Origin: Alteribacillus sp041949975 | Lineage (GTDB): Bacteria; Bacillota; Bacilli; Bacillales; Marinococcaceae | DNA: 64,000 nucleotides | NCBI RefSeq assembly: GCF_041949975.1 | Contig: NZ_JBHFQG010000007.1 | Span: 62,001 to 126,000, forward strand | Direction of reading: 5' to 3' | Part shown: in pieces, positions 8,691 to 16,475 of the stretch | Layout: each line of letters begins with the position of its first letter | Position numbering within the stretch: position 1 is the first letter of the stretch | Position numbers and translations under genes: made by a program | The notes under the pieces: generated by a model | Database searches by the model: none | What the model was told of the DNA's origin: nothing | The model's input: the letters and a program-made list of their open reading frames with translations, nothing else

Positions 8691-9071
8691 TTATATTTTT
8701 AAAACGGCAATAATAAGCATGACCCAGCCAGCAATAAAAGCTGTACCTCCAATAGGAGTGATAGCTCCGAGCCATGTGATACCGGTAAAAGCCATGGTAT
8801 ACAAGCTTCCGGAAAAAATAATAATTCCGGCAAACAGCAGCCATCCTGACCAGGACAGAGAGGCAGAACCTCCTGCATAAGCGGCTGTTAATCCTATAGC
8901 TAAAAGTCCTAAGGCGTGCATAACATGATATTGAACACCTGTTTGATAAACTTCCATCAGCCGATCAGACAGCTTCCCTTCCAGGCCATGTGCCCCAAAA
9001 GCTCCAAACCCAACAGCAGCAGCTGCGTTAATTGCACCTAATATCACAAACACTTTCCACATCTGTTTCAC
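8691..9071 (-). CDS. ywdK: DUF423 (YwdK-like) membrane protein
   Basis: A 126-residue protein with four membrane segments and the DUF423 signature: GAINAAAAVGFGAFGAHGLE near the N-terminus, YHVMHALGLLAIGL in the middle, and SGSLYTMAFTG plus ITPIGGTAFIAGW at the end. In B. subtilis ywdK lies beside gerQ (ywdL), and here gerQ is 4.3 kb away, so the local order is partly kept. The molecular function is not established. A terminator lies immediately downstream, and the YwdI-like gene lies 20 bases upstream, so the two probably share a transcript. Confidence 0.88.
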   Translation of the reverse strand: MKQMWKVFVILGAINAAAAVGFGAFGAHGLEGKLSDRLMEVYQTGVQYHVMHALGLLAIGLTAAYAGGSASLSWSGWLLFAGIIIFSGSLYTMAFTGITWLGAITPIGGTAFIAGWVMLIIAVLKI

Positions 9072-9091
9072 ACTCCGTTTTACGTGTACTG

Positions 9092-9403
9092 TTAAAATTC
9101 AAGTAAATTTCCACTTGTTGATGGAATCTCATTTTTAGATTGACTAGAAGGAGCAGATTTGATTTCCTGTACTTCTACAGGAGTTCGCGGCTTAGCCAGT
9201 TGAGAAGAAAAATCAGCCGTTTGCCTTCGCTCTATACTTCTTCGGTCTTTGGTCTCATCGGTTGAAAGAAGAATATCGCAATACGATTTCAATACACGGG
9301 CGTGTTCCTTAACTGCTGCTTCTTCTTTTCTATCCACTTGGTCTGCAAGCCGCATTAACTCTTCTTCCATTTTTTCCACAACGGTACGAGCGGAAATATT
9401 CAT
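9092..9403 (-). CDS. YwdI-like (DUF5327) protein
   Basis: A soluble protein of 103 residues. The N-terminal half is a charged helix (MNISARTVVEKMEEELMRLA) ending in KSYCDILLS, like YwdI/DUF5327 proteins. The C-terminal half is Ser/Pro-rich and probably disordered. The start ATG at 9403 has AGGTG six bases upstream, and an ATG further upstream lacks a ribosome-binding site. Its position next to ywdK matches B. subtilis ywdI-ywdK. No function is known. Confidence 0.72.
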   Translation of the reverse strand: MNISARTVVEKMEEELMRLADQVDRKEEAAVKEHARVLKSYCDILLSTDETKDRRSIERRQTADFSSQLAKPRTPVEVQEIKSAPSSQSKNEIPSTSGNLLEF

Positions 9404-9513
9404 CCCGTTCACCTGCTTTTTATAAGTTATTATTCTCAAGTATTATAACATAGCTTTTACAGCGTCTACTAACCCCGCTTATCGTTTGCAGCAAAATGAT
9501 GAACATCATTATT

Positions 9514-9550
9514 AAAGCCTGGACCGATTTTCCTCCTCAGTCCAGGCTTT
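9514..9550 (-). terminator. Inverted repeat, probable terminator of the 61-residue ORF
   Basis: AAAGCCTGGAC (9514-9524) pairs with GTCCAGGCTTT (9540-9550). Reading leftward it is followed only by a short U-rich stretch, so termination may be weak; it could also act on rightward transcripts. Confidence 0.55.
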
Positions 9551-9566
9551 CTCATTGATTGAGTAT

Positions 9567-9752
9567 TTAAAGCTCAATAATGGTGTAGCCGTATGCTTCA
9601 AGTTTAGAATAATTTTCTTCATCTATAACCCAAAAGTTCCCTTCATCGTCTTTTACAATTAATTCTTTATCTGCCGCTTCCTTTTTAGCTTCTTGTTCAT
9701 CTTCAAATTTCTTGGCTGGAATTTGCATTTCATCTACAATGATGAATGCCAT
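9567..9752 (-). CDS. Small acidic hypothetical protein
   Basis: A soluble protein of 61 residues with a beta-rich start (MAFIIVDEMQIPAKKF), a charged helix (EDEQEAKKEAADKE) and a C-terminal DDEGNFWVIDEENYSKLEAY. I do not recognise a family. The start ATG at 9752 follows GGAGGTG at ideal spacing, which rules out the upstream ATG. Codon use looks normal. It stands alone between the MerR gene and the YwdI-like gene, with an inverted repeat after its stop codon. Confidence 0.65.
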   Translation of the reverse strand: MAFIIVDEMQIPAKKFEDEQEAKKEAADKELIVKDDEGNFWVIDEENYSKLEAYGYTIIEL

Positions 9753-9846
9753 ACCTAACACCTCCATTTACCGAGAATTGTACCCGGCCTCTTGGAAGTT
9801 TAAACGACAGTTCCATAATTTGTCACAAAATTGTAAATAGAAGAGG

Positions 9847-10185
9847 CTATCCTTTGGATTCGTTTATATATCTTTGTAATTTCGTCATGTCCTGATTTCG
9901 AACGATACTATTAGAAGACTGAACTTTTGCTTGTTCTAACTGTTTCCTTGCGGAAAGGACGGTTTTTACACCAGCTATGTTTAATCCCTGGTCAATCAAT
10001 TTTTTAATTTCTGCGCATCGGTCAATGTCATTTAAAGAAAAAAGGCGCTGATTGCCTTCATTTCTTTTCGGAAATATTAAACCTTGCTGTTCATAATACC
10101 GGATTTGGCGGGCACTTAATGATGTTAACTCCTGTACAACACTAATGGGAAAACATGCTGTACGACGCGGGATTTGGTCAGTCAC
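9847..10185 (-). CDS. MerR-family nitrogen regulator, GlnR/TnrA type
   Basis: A DNA-binding repressor or activator of 112 residues. The winged-helix reads ISVVQELTSLSARQIRYYEQ, then QGLIFPKRNEGNQRLFSLND, which matches the GlnR/TnrA subgroup of the MerR superfamily. The recognition-helix part is GlnR-like (EGNQRLFS), while the total length is nearer TnrA (110) than GlnR (about 135). The start is GTG at 10185, eight bases after AGGAGG. It is the last gene of a leftward operon headed by amtB, which has a perfect TGTNA-N7-TNACA box upstream, so it could regulate its own operon. glnA is not next to it, which favours a TnrA-like role. Confidence 0.78.
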   Translation of the reverse strand: MTDQIPRRTACFPISVVQELTSLSARQIRYYEQQGLIFPKRNEGNQRLFSLNDIDRCAEIKKLIDQGLNIAGVKTVLSARKQLEQAKVQSSNSIVRNQDMTKLQRYINESKG

Positions 10186-10204
10186 CTCACTCTCCTCCTT
10201 TTAC

Positions 10205-10939
10205 TTATCGCTGCTGTCGATTTAAATAAACATACACATCCTGCAATGTTTCGTAACCTTTATTCATTACTTCCTTTACTGAACAATTCCACAGTTCAGC
10301 TGCCATGATGGCATCGGCCAGCGCATGGTGACGTCCATTAATAGAAATATCATAATAACCGCAGCATGCTTCAAGCTCAGCAGAGGAGTGGCCGGGTGCT
10401 GCGATTTGAAATAGAAATGAGGTATCCAGCAGTCGATGCTGAAATTGAATGCCAGTAGCTTGATAGGTGGCATGCTGAAGAAATCTTTGTTCATGCCGAG
10501 CATGATGAGCAACCAAAATATCAGTCTGGATAAATGAATAAAACTGCTTAAGTACCTCTGCCAATGGAGGTGCGGATTCAAGCTCGCTTTTCTTAAGGCC
10601 GGTTAATTCAGAAACTTCTTCAGATAAAGCTTCAGGCTCACGAATTGGGGAATAAAAAGTATCTTCTTTTTTAATTTTGCCTTTTTTAATTTTTACGGCT
10701 CCTACCGATAATATTTTGTCTCCTCCATCGGGGTAGAAGCCTGAAGTTTCTAAATCAAGAACGGTTATATTCAATGTATTCAATGGTTTTAAAAGAGGCT
10801 CTTCTGTTTTTAGATCTTTTTGAAGCTGGCGCAGAAAAGATAAATGCTGCGGGTTAGTTTGGTCCATGGAAGAAACGAAAGGACCACCAATTTTCCCCGA
10901 AACTTGACGCACCCACTGATACATTTGGTTCATCACCAT
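10205..10939 (-). CDS. DEDDh 3'-5' exonuclease (DnaQ/PolC epsilon-like)
   Basis: A 244-residue protein. ExoI reads ITVLDLETSGFYPDGGDKIL (Asp and Glu metal ligands, about residues 59-78), ExoII covers ILVAHHARHEQRFL, and ExoIII reads GRHHALADAIMAAELW (His and Asp ligands), giving a complete DEDDh set. A 55-residue N-terminal extension precedes the nuclease. Its ATG overlaps the end of the DUF294 gene by seven bases, so translation is probably coupled. The pairing of a DUF294 nucleotidyltransferase with a DnaQ-like nuclease is also known next to acetate symporters in Gram-negatives; here it sits with amtB. The substrate is unknown. Confidence 0.87.
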   Translation of the reverse strand: MVMNQMYQWVRQVSGKIGGPFVSSMDQTNPQHLSFLRQLQKDLKTEEPLLKPLNTLNITVLDLETSGFYPDGGDKILSVGAVKIKKGKIKKEDTFYSPIREPEALSEEVSELTGLKKSELESAPPLAEVLKQFYSFIQTDILVAHHARHEQRFLQHATYQATGIQFQHRLLDTSFLFQIAAPGHSSAELEACCGYYDISINGRHHALADAIMAAELWNCSVKEVMNKGYETLQDVYVYLNRQQR

Positions 10940-11955
10940 ATTCCTTCACCTGATTCAACGGATTTTTTAGTTTGCTGGAACAAGTGTTTACCCTCTTTTA
11001 CCGCTGTTTTTAATGTCTTTTTTTGTTCTTTTGTTAATTGATGAACTGGTACGTAGTGAACATCTTCATACGTTTGGTGACTTTTCCAAAAAGAAGCCCG
11101 AAGGTCAAGCAAAGCATGGAAGTATTCGATTTTTCCCCTCACAAATGGATATTTTTCTGCTGTTTTATTCATTCTTTCCAAAGTGGACGAAGTGTGTATA
11201 CCTTCTTTAATGGCAAGCAAACGCATAGCATGCACGTATGGAAAAAAACCCACGTCTTTAATGTGAAGAGAACCAGCATAAGGTCCTTTTTCTTCTGGCA
11301 GCAATTTACCGAATGCATTGGTCCCCTGATGCAAATAGGAGGTGTTTTCAGCAAGGCGCTCTAAAATGCGGGATGATTCAGAAACTTTAAAAAAGATATG
11401 TTCTTTTATATCTGCAAGCAGCTGTTTTTTTCCTGCCAGCATTCTGGCATCAATAAAGGTGAGCAAATGACGGTAGGACTCCCACCTATCGTTTTCTATC
11501 CATACATCCACTTGCTTCTTCCATTCATTCAGTCCATGACACCATCGAGGATGAGATGCCATTACTTTTCCTTCACAGCGAGGATAACCAACAACAGCCA
11601 TCCCTTCTCTAAGCTCTTCACCAAGAAATAAAAAATAGTCTTGAAAAGACGCATCCTTCCCATCGAAGACTATACCATGGTCCTGGTCGCTCCATAATGC
11701 CTGCTCCTTTCTTCCTGAACTCCCCATCACAAAGAAAGCAAAGTGAGCAGGGACCGGCCCCCGCTCACTTTTCACCCGGTGGACAGCTAGAGACAGGGTT
11801 TCGAGCACCCAATGGTCATGGGCTTCATTTAACCGTACTGGATCTCCTGCCACCTTTACGCTTTCTTTTTCTCTAGCGCTTTTAATGTCTTCATAACGAT
11901 CAAAGGAAGGAGGAAGAAGAAATTCTTCCTCCTTGTAAGATGCTGAAGATGTCAT
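10933..11955 (-). CDS. DUF294 nucleotidyltransferase-like protein (GlnD-type fold)
   Basis: A 340-residue protein. The nucleotidyltransferase motif FFVMGSSGRKEQALWSDQDH contains GS...GR..EQ....DQD, the Gly-Ser and paired-Asp pattern of the GlnD/DUF294 fold. The C-terminal part (about residues 200-340) is the helical substrate-binding-like DUF294_C domain. No CBS or cNMP domains are visible. I chose ATG 11955, which has AGGTG nine bases upstream, over GTG 11967, which has none. The gene follows amtB by four bases and overlaps the exonuclease gene. No PII (glnK) gene is present, so a direct link with ammonium sensing is only an inference from the operon. Confidence 0.85.
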   Translation of the reverse strand: MTSSASYKEEEFLLPPSFDRYEDIKSAREKESVKVAGDPVRLNEAHDHWVLETLSLAVHRVKSERGPVPAHFAFFVMGSSGRKEQALWSDQDHGIVFDGKDASFQDYFLFLGEELREGMAVVGYPRCEGKVMASHPRWCHGLNEWKKQVDVWIENDRWESYRHLLTFIDARMLAGKKQLLADIKEHIFFKVSESSRILERLAENTSYLHQGTNAFGKLLPEEKGPYAGSLHIKDVGFFPYVHAMRLLAIKEGIHTSSTLERMNKTAEKYPFVRGKIEYFHALLDLRASFWKSHQTYEDVHYVPVHQLTKEQKKTLKTAVKEGKHLFQQTKKSVESGEGIW

Positions 11956-11959
11956 GTTA

Positions 11960-13234
11960 TCACGCACCTGTATTTATATTCTGAGAAGATTGCTGTACGT
12001 TTTCCGGATAACCGTAGCTTCCATGTTCACTAATATCAAGCCCCATAATTTCTTCTTCTTCAGATACGCGAAGTCCTCCAATGAGTGACTTTGTTATCAA
12101 TAGCAGCACGTAAGAAGCGATAAAAGCAAATACCCCGCAAGCTAAAACACTGATAAATTGAACACCGAGCTGAGCAAAGCCTCCACCGTAAAACAACCCA
12201 GCCTGGCCGCCATTCATTTCTGCAAGCTCCGGAGTGGCAAAGAAACCAGTTGAAAGTGTTCCCCATACACCGGCAGCACCGTGAACAGATAATGCGAAGA
12301 TAGGATAATCAATTCCCATTTTTTCAAAAAACTTCATGCTGTAATAAACAAGCAGTCCGCCAATAATACCAATGACAACAGCTGCCCATGGATCAACAAA
12401 TGCACAAGAAGCTGTTATAGCAACCAGCCCTGCCAGCGCCCCATTTAACATCGTCGGTACATCTGCTTTTCCAAGAGATGCCCATGCAATTAACAGTGCG
12501 GCCACGGCACCTGCTGCAGCAGCAAGCTGCGTATTTAAAGCAACAAATCCAAAGAATGCATCATCAACACCTAAAGTACTGCCAGCATTAAAACCAAACC
12601 AGCCAACCCAAAGAAGTAGTACACCAAGAGCAGTGAAAACCTGGTTATGACCGGCCAATTCATTCGGTGAACCGTCTTTATTGTATTTCCCAATCCGTGG
12701 TTTTAACAGCATGGTTGCAGCCATCGCAGCCATTGCACCAGTTAAGTGAACTACTGTAGAACCAGCAAAGTCTTGTTTACCTAATCCGCCAATCCAGCCG
12801 TCACCCCAAATCCAATGAGCAACTACCGGATAAACAAAAGCTGAAAATAAAACAGCAAATACAATGTAAGCAGAAAGTTTAGCACGTTCAGCAAAACCGC
12901 CGAAAGCAATCGTTAACGCAATCGCAGCAAACGCTAACTGAAAGATAAAGTCAACAGAGCCTGCCAGTCCATCAAACATGGTAGTAAAATCACCAAAGAA
13001 GAAGTCAGATAAACCAATAAACCCTCCAGCGCTTTCTCCATATATAAAACCATACCCTACTCCCCAGAATACAAGCGATGCAATACCTAATGTGAAAATG
13101 GTTTTACCTGCAATATGTCCGGCATTTTTCATCCGGGTAGAACCTGCCTCTAAAAGAATAAATCCGCCTTGCATTAATACAACTAAAATAAATGCAATCA
13201 TGATCCAAAGATTGTTCATTAAAAATATCGGATC
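11960..13234 (-). CDS. amtB: Ammonium transporter AmtB (NrgA)
   Basis: A channel-type ammonium/ammonia transporter in the cytoplasmic membrane. It has 424 residues with about 11 membrane segments. Family signatures are present: FGGFAERAKLSAYIVF, YPVVAHWIWGDGWIGGLG, DFAGSTVVHLTGAMAAMAAT and FALSVHGAAGVWGTLSTGFF, including the two pore histidines (H in VVHLTG and SVHGAAG). The start ATG at 13234 follows AAAGGGGAG; the upstream ATG at 13267 has no ribosome-binding site. glnK usually follows amtB, but here a DUF294 gene does. A perfect TnrA/GlnR box at 13269-13285 points to nitrogen control. Confidence 0.95.
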   Translation of the reverse strand, partial: DPIFLMNNLWIMIAFILVVLMQGGFILLEAGSTRMKNAGHIAGKTIFTLGIASLVFWGVGYGFIYGESAGGFIGLSDFFFGDFTTMFDGLAGSVDFIFQLAFAAIALTIAFGGFAERAKLSAYIVFAVLFSAFVYPVVAHWIWGDGWIGGLGKQDFAGSTVVHLTGAMAAMAATMLLKPRIGKYNKDGSPNELAGHNQVFTALGVLLLWVGWFGFNAGSTLGVDDAFFGFVALNTQLAAAAGAVAALLIAWASLGKADVPTMLNGALAGLVAITASCAFVDPWAAVVIGIIGGLLVYYSMKFFEKMGIDYPIFALSVHGAAGVWGTLSTGFFATPELAEMNGGQAGLFYGGGFAQLGVQFISVLACGVFAFIASYVLLLITKSLIGGLRVSEEEEIMGLDISEHGSYGYPENVQQSSQNINTGA

Positions 13235-13268
13235 CATAATATGTTTCTCCCCTTTCCATTTTCTCATA

Positions 13269-13285
13269 TGTAAACTTAGTTAACA
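13269..13285. promoter_or_regulatory. TnrA/GlnR operator upstream of amtB
   Basis: TGTAAACTTAGTTAACA matches TGTNA-N7-TNACA exactly. It lies 35-51 bases upstream of the amtB ATG, and B. subtilis nrgA is also TnrA-controlled. The core promoter elements around it are not clear. Confidence 0.8.
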
Positions 13286-13399
13286 TCTTTCGTTAGTTTA
13301 CATTTTACACAGATTTTTTGTTATTCCTACTATATTGTAAGGAAACCTGACATAGTATTTTGAGAGAAACTAGGGTACCATAAGTCAGTTCTCGGCAAA

Positions 13400-13590
13400 C
13401 GTAACTGGAATATACTCGCTTTCACCCTCAGGGCACAAGTCCGACATCTACTCCAACTCTCTTTGCTCGTTCTCGTAGTGTCTTCTTTGCCGAGGGCAAC
13501 GGATCAGCCTCCTCGTGTGCAAAAACCGCTCCCTGCGGGGTCTTCACACTGCCCTTTTTCCCACTGGAGTCCCGCATATTCCAGTTGCTA
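13400..13590. repeat. Dispersed palindromic repeat of a second type
   Basis: This lies between amtB and the alpha-glucosidase. AACTGGAATAT (13403-13413) is inverted at 13576-13586 (ATATTCCAGTT). The interior has the stretches ACTCGCTTTC, GAGGCTGATCC on the reverse strand, CTCCCTGCGGGGTCT and CCACTGGAGTCCCGC. This is the layout of GC-rich repeats I recognise from many Bacillaceae genomes (GGAATATGCGNGACTCCNGCGGG...GAGGAGGCT...GCGAGTAT). It has higher GC than its surroundings and no ORF. Confidence 0.78.
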
Positions 13591-13670
13591 GATGACCAAC
13601 TACCTTTTTGAGACAGCTACCTTAGCTTTTTTGTTACACATTTTTCTTTTATATTTTTAAAGTATAAAAT

Positions 13671-13716
13671 AAAAAAAACAGAACCAAACTTGTATTGATT
13701 ACCGAGTTTGGTTCTG
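13671..13716 (-). terminator. Terminator of the alpha-glucosidase gene
   Basis: Reading leftward, CAGAACCAAACT pairs perfectly with AGTTTGGTTCTG around a 14-base loop, followed by eight Us. Confidence 0.9.
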
Positions 13717-13727
13717 CTTCTTTGGCT

Positions 13728-15398
13728 TTATGAGAGATTTTCAATTAAATACACCCGCGCTTCATAAGGATGTAAAATAAGCTTTTCCTTTTCTTGATGA
13801 AAAGGAACTTCATAATTGTTTAAGATAAGCTGGCTGCTTGAAAGACGGAGTCCTTCTCTATTCCATTCTGCTTTTTTTGAAGTAAGATTTGTTACGATAA
13901 CAGCTGTTTGCTGCTCTCCTTCTCTTAAATAAGCAAAGATTTGGCTGTCTTCCTCATTCAGTAACGTATATACCCCATAAGTGAAAAGTGCATGCTCTTT
14001 TTTTAATTTGATCATGGCTTTATAATAGTTGAGGATGGAAAAGCCTTCTTTTTGCTGCTGTTTTACATTAATATTCTTGTGATTGGGGTTCGCATTCAGC
14101 CACGGCTCTCCGGTAGAAAAACCAGCGTTTTCTTCGTCTGACCATTGCATAGGAGTACGGCTGTTATCTCGTGATGTTTGCCCCAGCAGCTTCAAAATCT
14201 CCTTGTCAGGTATTCCTTGTGCTTTTTTTTCACGGTATAAATTTTTTGCTGCCACGTCATCATAATCTTCAATGGAAGGAAAATGAGCATTGGTCATTCC
14301 AATTTCCTGTCCTTGATAAATAAAAGGAGTGCCCTGCATCAGAAAATACATCGTTGCTATCGCTGTAGCGCTTTCTCCCCAATACTCTTTTTCATTCCCC
14401 CAAGTAGATACCACCCGGGCAAGGTCATGGTTTTCAACAAATAATGCGTTCCATCCGCTATTTTCTAACCCTTTTTGCCAACGTGTCAGTACGTTTTTCA
14501 ATCCGCGGATATCTAATTTATCATTCGGCCCGGCATCCCATAAATCAAGGTGTTCAAACTGGAATATCATATTCATTTTTCCTTTGCTTCCCACCCAAAG
14601 GTCTGCTTCCTCAATGCTTACTCCGTTTGCTTCGCCGACGGTCATAACGTCATACTTACCATACGTCTCGTCTTTAAACTCCTGTAGGAAGTCATGAATA
14701 CCAGTTTGGTTCATGTGCATGTCAAAAGAAGACACATATTTTTTCTTTTTTGGGTTCGGCATATCTGGTAAGCCAGGGCGCTTTTTAATATGACTTATTG
14801 CATCTATTCTAAAGCCATCAATACCTTTATCAAGCCACCAATTTACGGTTTCGTACAAAGCAGACCGTACTTCAGGATTTTCCCAATTTAAATCAGGCTG
14901 TTTTTTTGAAAAAACATGTAAATAATATTGATCCGTGTTTCCGTCATATTCCCAGGAAGAGCCCCCAAAAATACTTTCCCAGTTATTAGGTTCAGCACCA
15001 TTTTTGCCATCTCTCCAAATGTACCAATTGCGCTTTTTGCTTTCTTTAGATGACCGGGATTCAATAAACCATGGATGCTCGTCACTAGTATGGTTTAAGA
15101 CAAGGTCGATAATTAATTTCATCCCGCGTTCATGCACTTTTTGCAGCAGTTCATCAAAGTCCTGCATGGTTCCGAATTCTTCTAAAATAGATTTGTAATC
15201 TGATATATCATAACCATTGTCATCTTTTGGAGATTTATACATCGGACAAATCCAAATCAAATCAATCCCCAGATCCTGTAAGTAATCTAAACGTTGTATT
15301 AAGCCTTGAATATCCCCAACACCATCGCCGTTCGAATCTTGAAAGCTGCGAGGATACACTTGATAGCCTACGGCTTCTTTCCACCATGCTTTTTCCAT
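13728..15398 (-). CDS. malL: GH13 alpha-glucosidase (oligo-1,6-glucosidase / MalL type)
   Basis: A cytoplasmic GH13 glucosidase of 556 residues. The N-terminus reads WWKEAVGYQVYPRSFQDSNG. Catalytic residues are Asp199 in GFRIDAISH, Glu256 in TVGEANG and Asp325 in VENHDLARV, close to B. cereus oligo-1,6-glucosidase numbering. Residue 200 after the nucleophile is Ala; oligo-1,6-glucosidases carry Val there and alpha-1,4-preferring enzymes carry Ala or Thr, so alpha-1,4 substrates are plausible. The start ATG at 15398 follows GAGGTGG. Its upstream partners, a PTS EIIC and the maltose-6'-phosphate phosphatase MapP, are decayed, so the gene survives as the last intact member of the operon. Confidence 0.92.
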   Translation of the reverse strand: MEKAWWKEAVGYQVYPRSFQDSNGDGVGDIQGLIQRLDYLQDLGIDLIWICPMYKSPKDDNGYDISDYKSILEEFGTMQDFDELLQKVHERGMKLIIDLVLNHTSDEHPWFIESRSSKESKKRNWYIWRDGKNGAEPNNWESIFGGSSWEYDGNTDQYYLHVFSKKQPDLNWENPEVRSALYETVNWWLDKGIDGFRIDAISHIKKRPGLPDMPNPKKKKYVSSFDMHMNQTGIHDFLQEFKDETYGKYDVMTVGEANGVSIEEADLWVGSKGKMNMIFQFEHLDLWDAGPNDKLDIRGLKNVLTRWQKGLENSGWNALFVENHDLARVVSTWGNEKEYWGESATAIATMYFLMQGTPFIYQGQEIGMTNAHFPSIEDYDDVAAKNLYREKKAQGIPDKEILKLLGQTSRDNSRTPMQWSDEENAGFSTGEPWLNANPNHKNINVKQQQKEGFSILNYYKAMIKLKKEHALFTYGVYTLLNEEDSQIFAYLREGEQQTAVIVTNLTSKKAEWNREGLRLSSSQLILNNYEVPFHQEKEKLILHPYEARVYLIENLS

Positions 15399-15435
15399 TG
15401 CTGCCACCTCGACTTTCATATGGATTTTTCAGTTT

Positions 15436-16057
15436 CTAAAAGTATTGAACATCCACTCCATAGTGATCAGTCAAAAATAAAATGAGAATGAGAAACAATT
15501 GGTTTCCAGATGGTAAAGATATGGTCAATTTTTAAAGCTTCAAGTTCTTTTCCCAGCCTGCTATGTTTCCTTTTATCGTCCTATCACCTTTATGTAAATG
15601 AGTATCAAACAAACTTTGTTTCAAAATATAATCATATCCTACCTCTCTTTTCGACTCTGCTGCATTAAAAATACCCAAGAAGGATAATAGGAAATAGGGG
15701 AACCATTAACAAGACAATTTTACTGCTGATTGAGAGCAGCTTGCATAAAAGGAATGCTCTTTTTTTACAGAATGACGGGTAAGAAGAGCCAGACCCTCTT
15801 CGTAGACCTCGTAGCCATAATGAGATATATCCCAGAGGAACTGATATTTTTTGTTTCCTAGTTTTTGCAGTTCTTGTTTTAACAAGGAGAGCATAATTAT
15901 CTTTACGGATATTTTTATAAACCAGTGGAGAATCAACGTGCTGGCTTATATCTTGTAAAGCTATGATATCATAGTGGTTTTCATGAATAACTCGTACCAA
16001 TGTTTTCATTTTATCGATCTAGTCTTCTTCTTGCCATGAATGGGCGTTCAGTGTATA
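15436..16057 (-). pseudogene. Decayed maltose 6'-phosphate phosphatase (MapP) pseudogene
   Basis: Hand frame-repair of this stretch gives a collinear endonuclease/exonuclease/phosphatase-family protein: TLNAHSWQEED, in-frame TAG at 16019-16021, IDKMKTLVRVIHENHYDIIA, LQDISQHVDSPLVYKNIRKD, NYALL, frameshift, ELQKLGNKKYQFLWDISHYG, YEVYEEGLALLTRH, SFYAS, deletion, LGYFNAAESKREVGYDYIL, GNIAGWEK, frameshift, ELEALKIDHIF and TDHYGV before the stop codon. This is the layout of MapP, which dephosphorylates maltose 6'-phosphate after PTS uptake. Even the GDFN metal-ligand motif is changed to GYFN. It has a stop, at least two frameshifts and internal deletions (family about 370 residues, about 200 left). 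It lies 37 bases upstream of the alpha-glucosidase start. Confidence 0.88.
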
Positions 16058-16223
16058 TGCAGGTTTTCAATGACTGCCCATCCGATATCTTCTATCAATT
16101 TGAGCAACCGATTGCATAATTAGGTAATCAGAAACCATCATTTCAAATGCTTTTCCTAATGAAATTATAATACCGGCTAATGGCATAAAAGCCACAACAA
16201 TTATTAATGCTTTACCAAATTTT
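16054..16223 (-). pseudogene. Truncated N-terminus of a maltose/glucose-type PTS EIIC permease
   Basis: In the leftward direction, KFGKALIIVVAFMPLAGIII and SLGKAFEMM are followed after a frameshift by LIEDIGWAVIENLHI. These are the first membrane segments of EIIC of the alpha-glucoside/maltose PTS family, whose next residues would be LFAVAIGGSW. Instead the sequence jumps straight into the mapP remnant at about 16054, so a deletion removed the rest of the permease (several hundred residues) and the start of mapP. An in-frame stop also lies just before KFGKA, and no usable start codon with a ribosome-binding site is visible. Confidence 0.8.
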
Positions 16224-16436
16224 TATCAGAAATCAAACGAAAAGATAGGAAGATCTTTAATTCACCTTTCTTTTTATAAAATTATGACAGCGATTTCATG
16301 AGGCTAAAAAATATTGTTTGCTAAGTTTTTTACAAACGATTTCATAAATAATTATTAACTATTATACTGCCTATTTAATATAGAAGATACAATACTAAAT
16401 TTAATTCTCGGAATACTTTTTGATTATATAAGTTAG

Positions 16437-16475
16437 AAAAAGAGCATGATAATTGATTAATTACCATGACGCTCT
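16437..16475 (-). terminator. Possible terminator overlapping the 3' end of the AbrB-family gene
   Basis: AGAGC (16441-16445) pairs with GCTCT (16471-16475), with inner ATGAT/ATTACCAT pairing, and leftward it is followed by UUUU. The stem includes the last codons of the gene. Confidence 0.5.

Noticed and set aside
11013..11364. Overlapping rightward ORFs inside the DUF294 gene
   Set aside because: Antisense to a well-supported family protein; no ribosome-binding sites.
15665..16009. 114-codon leftward ORF as a stand-alone gene
   Set aside because: Only its first third is MapP-like; the rest is out-of-frame sequence of the same pseudogene.
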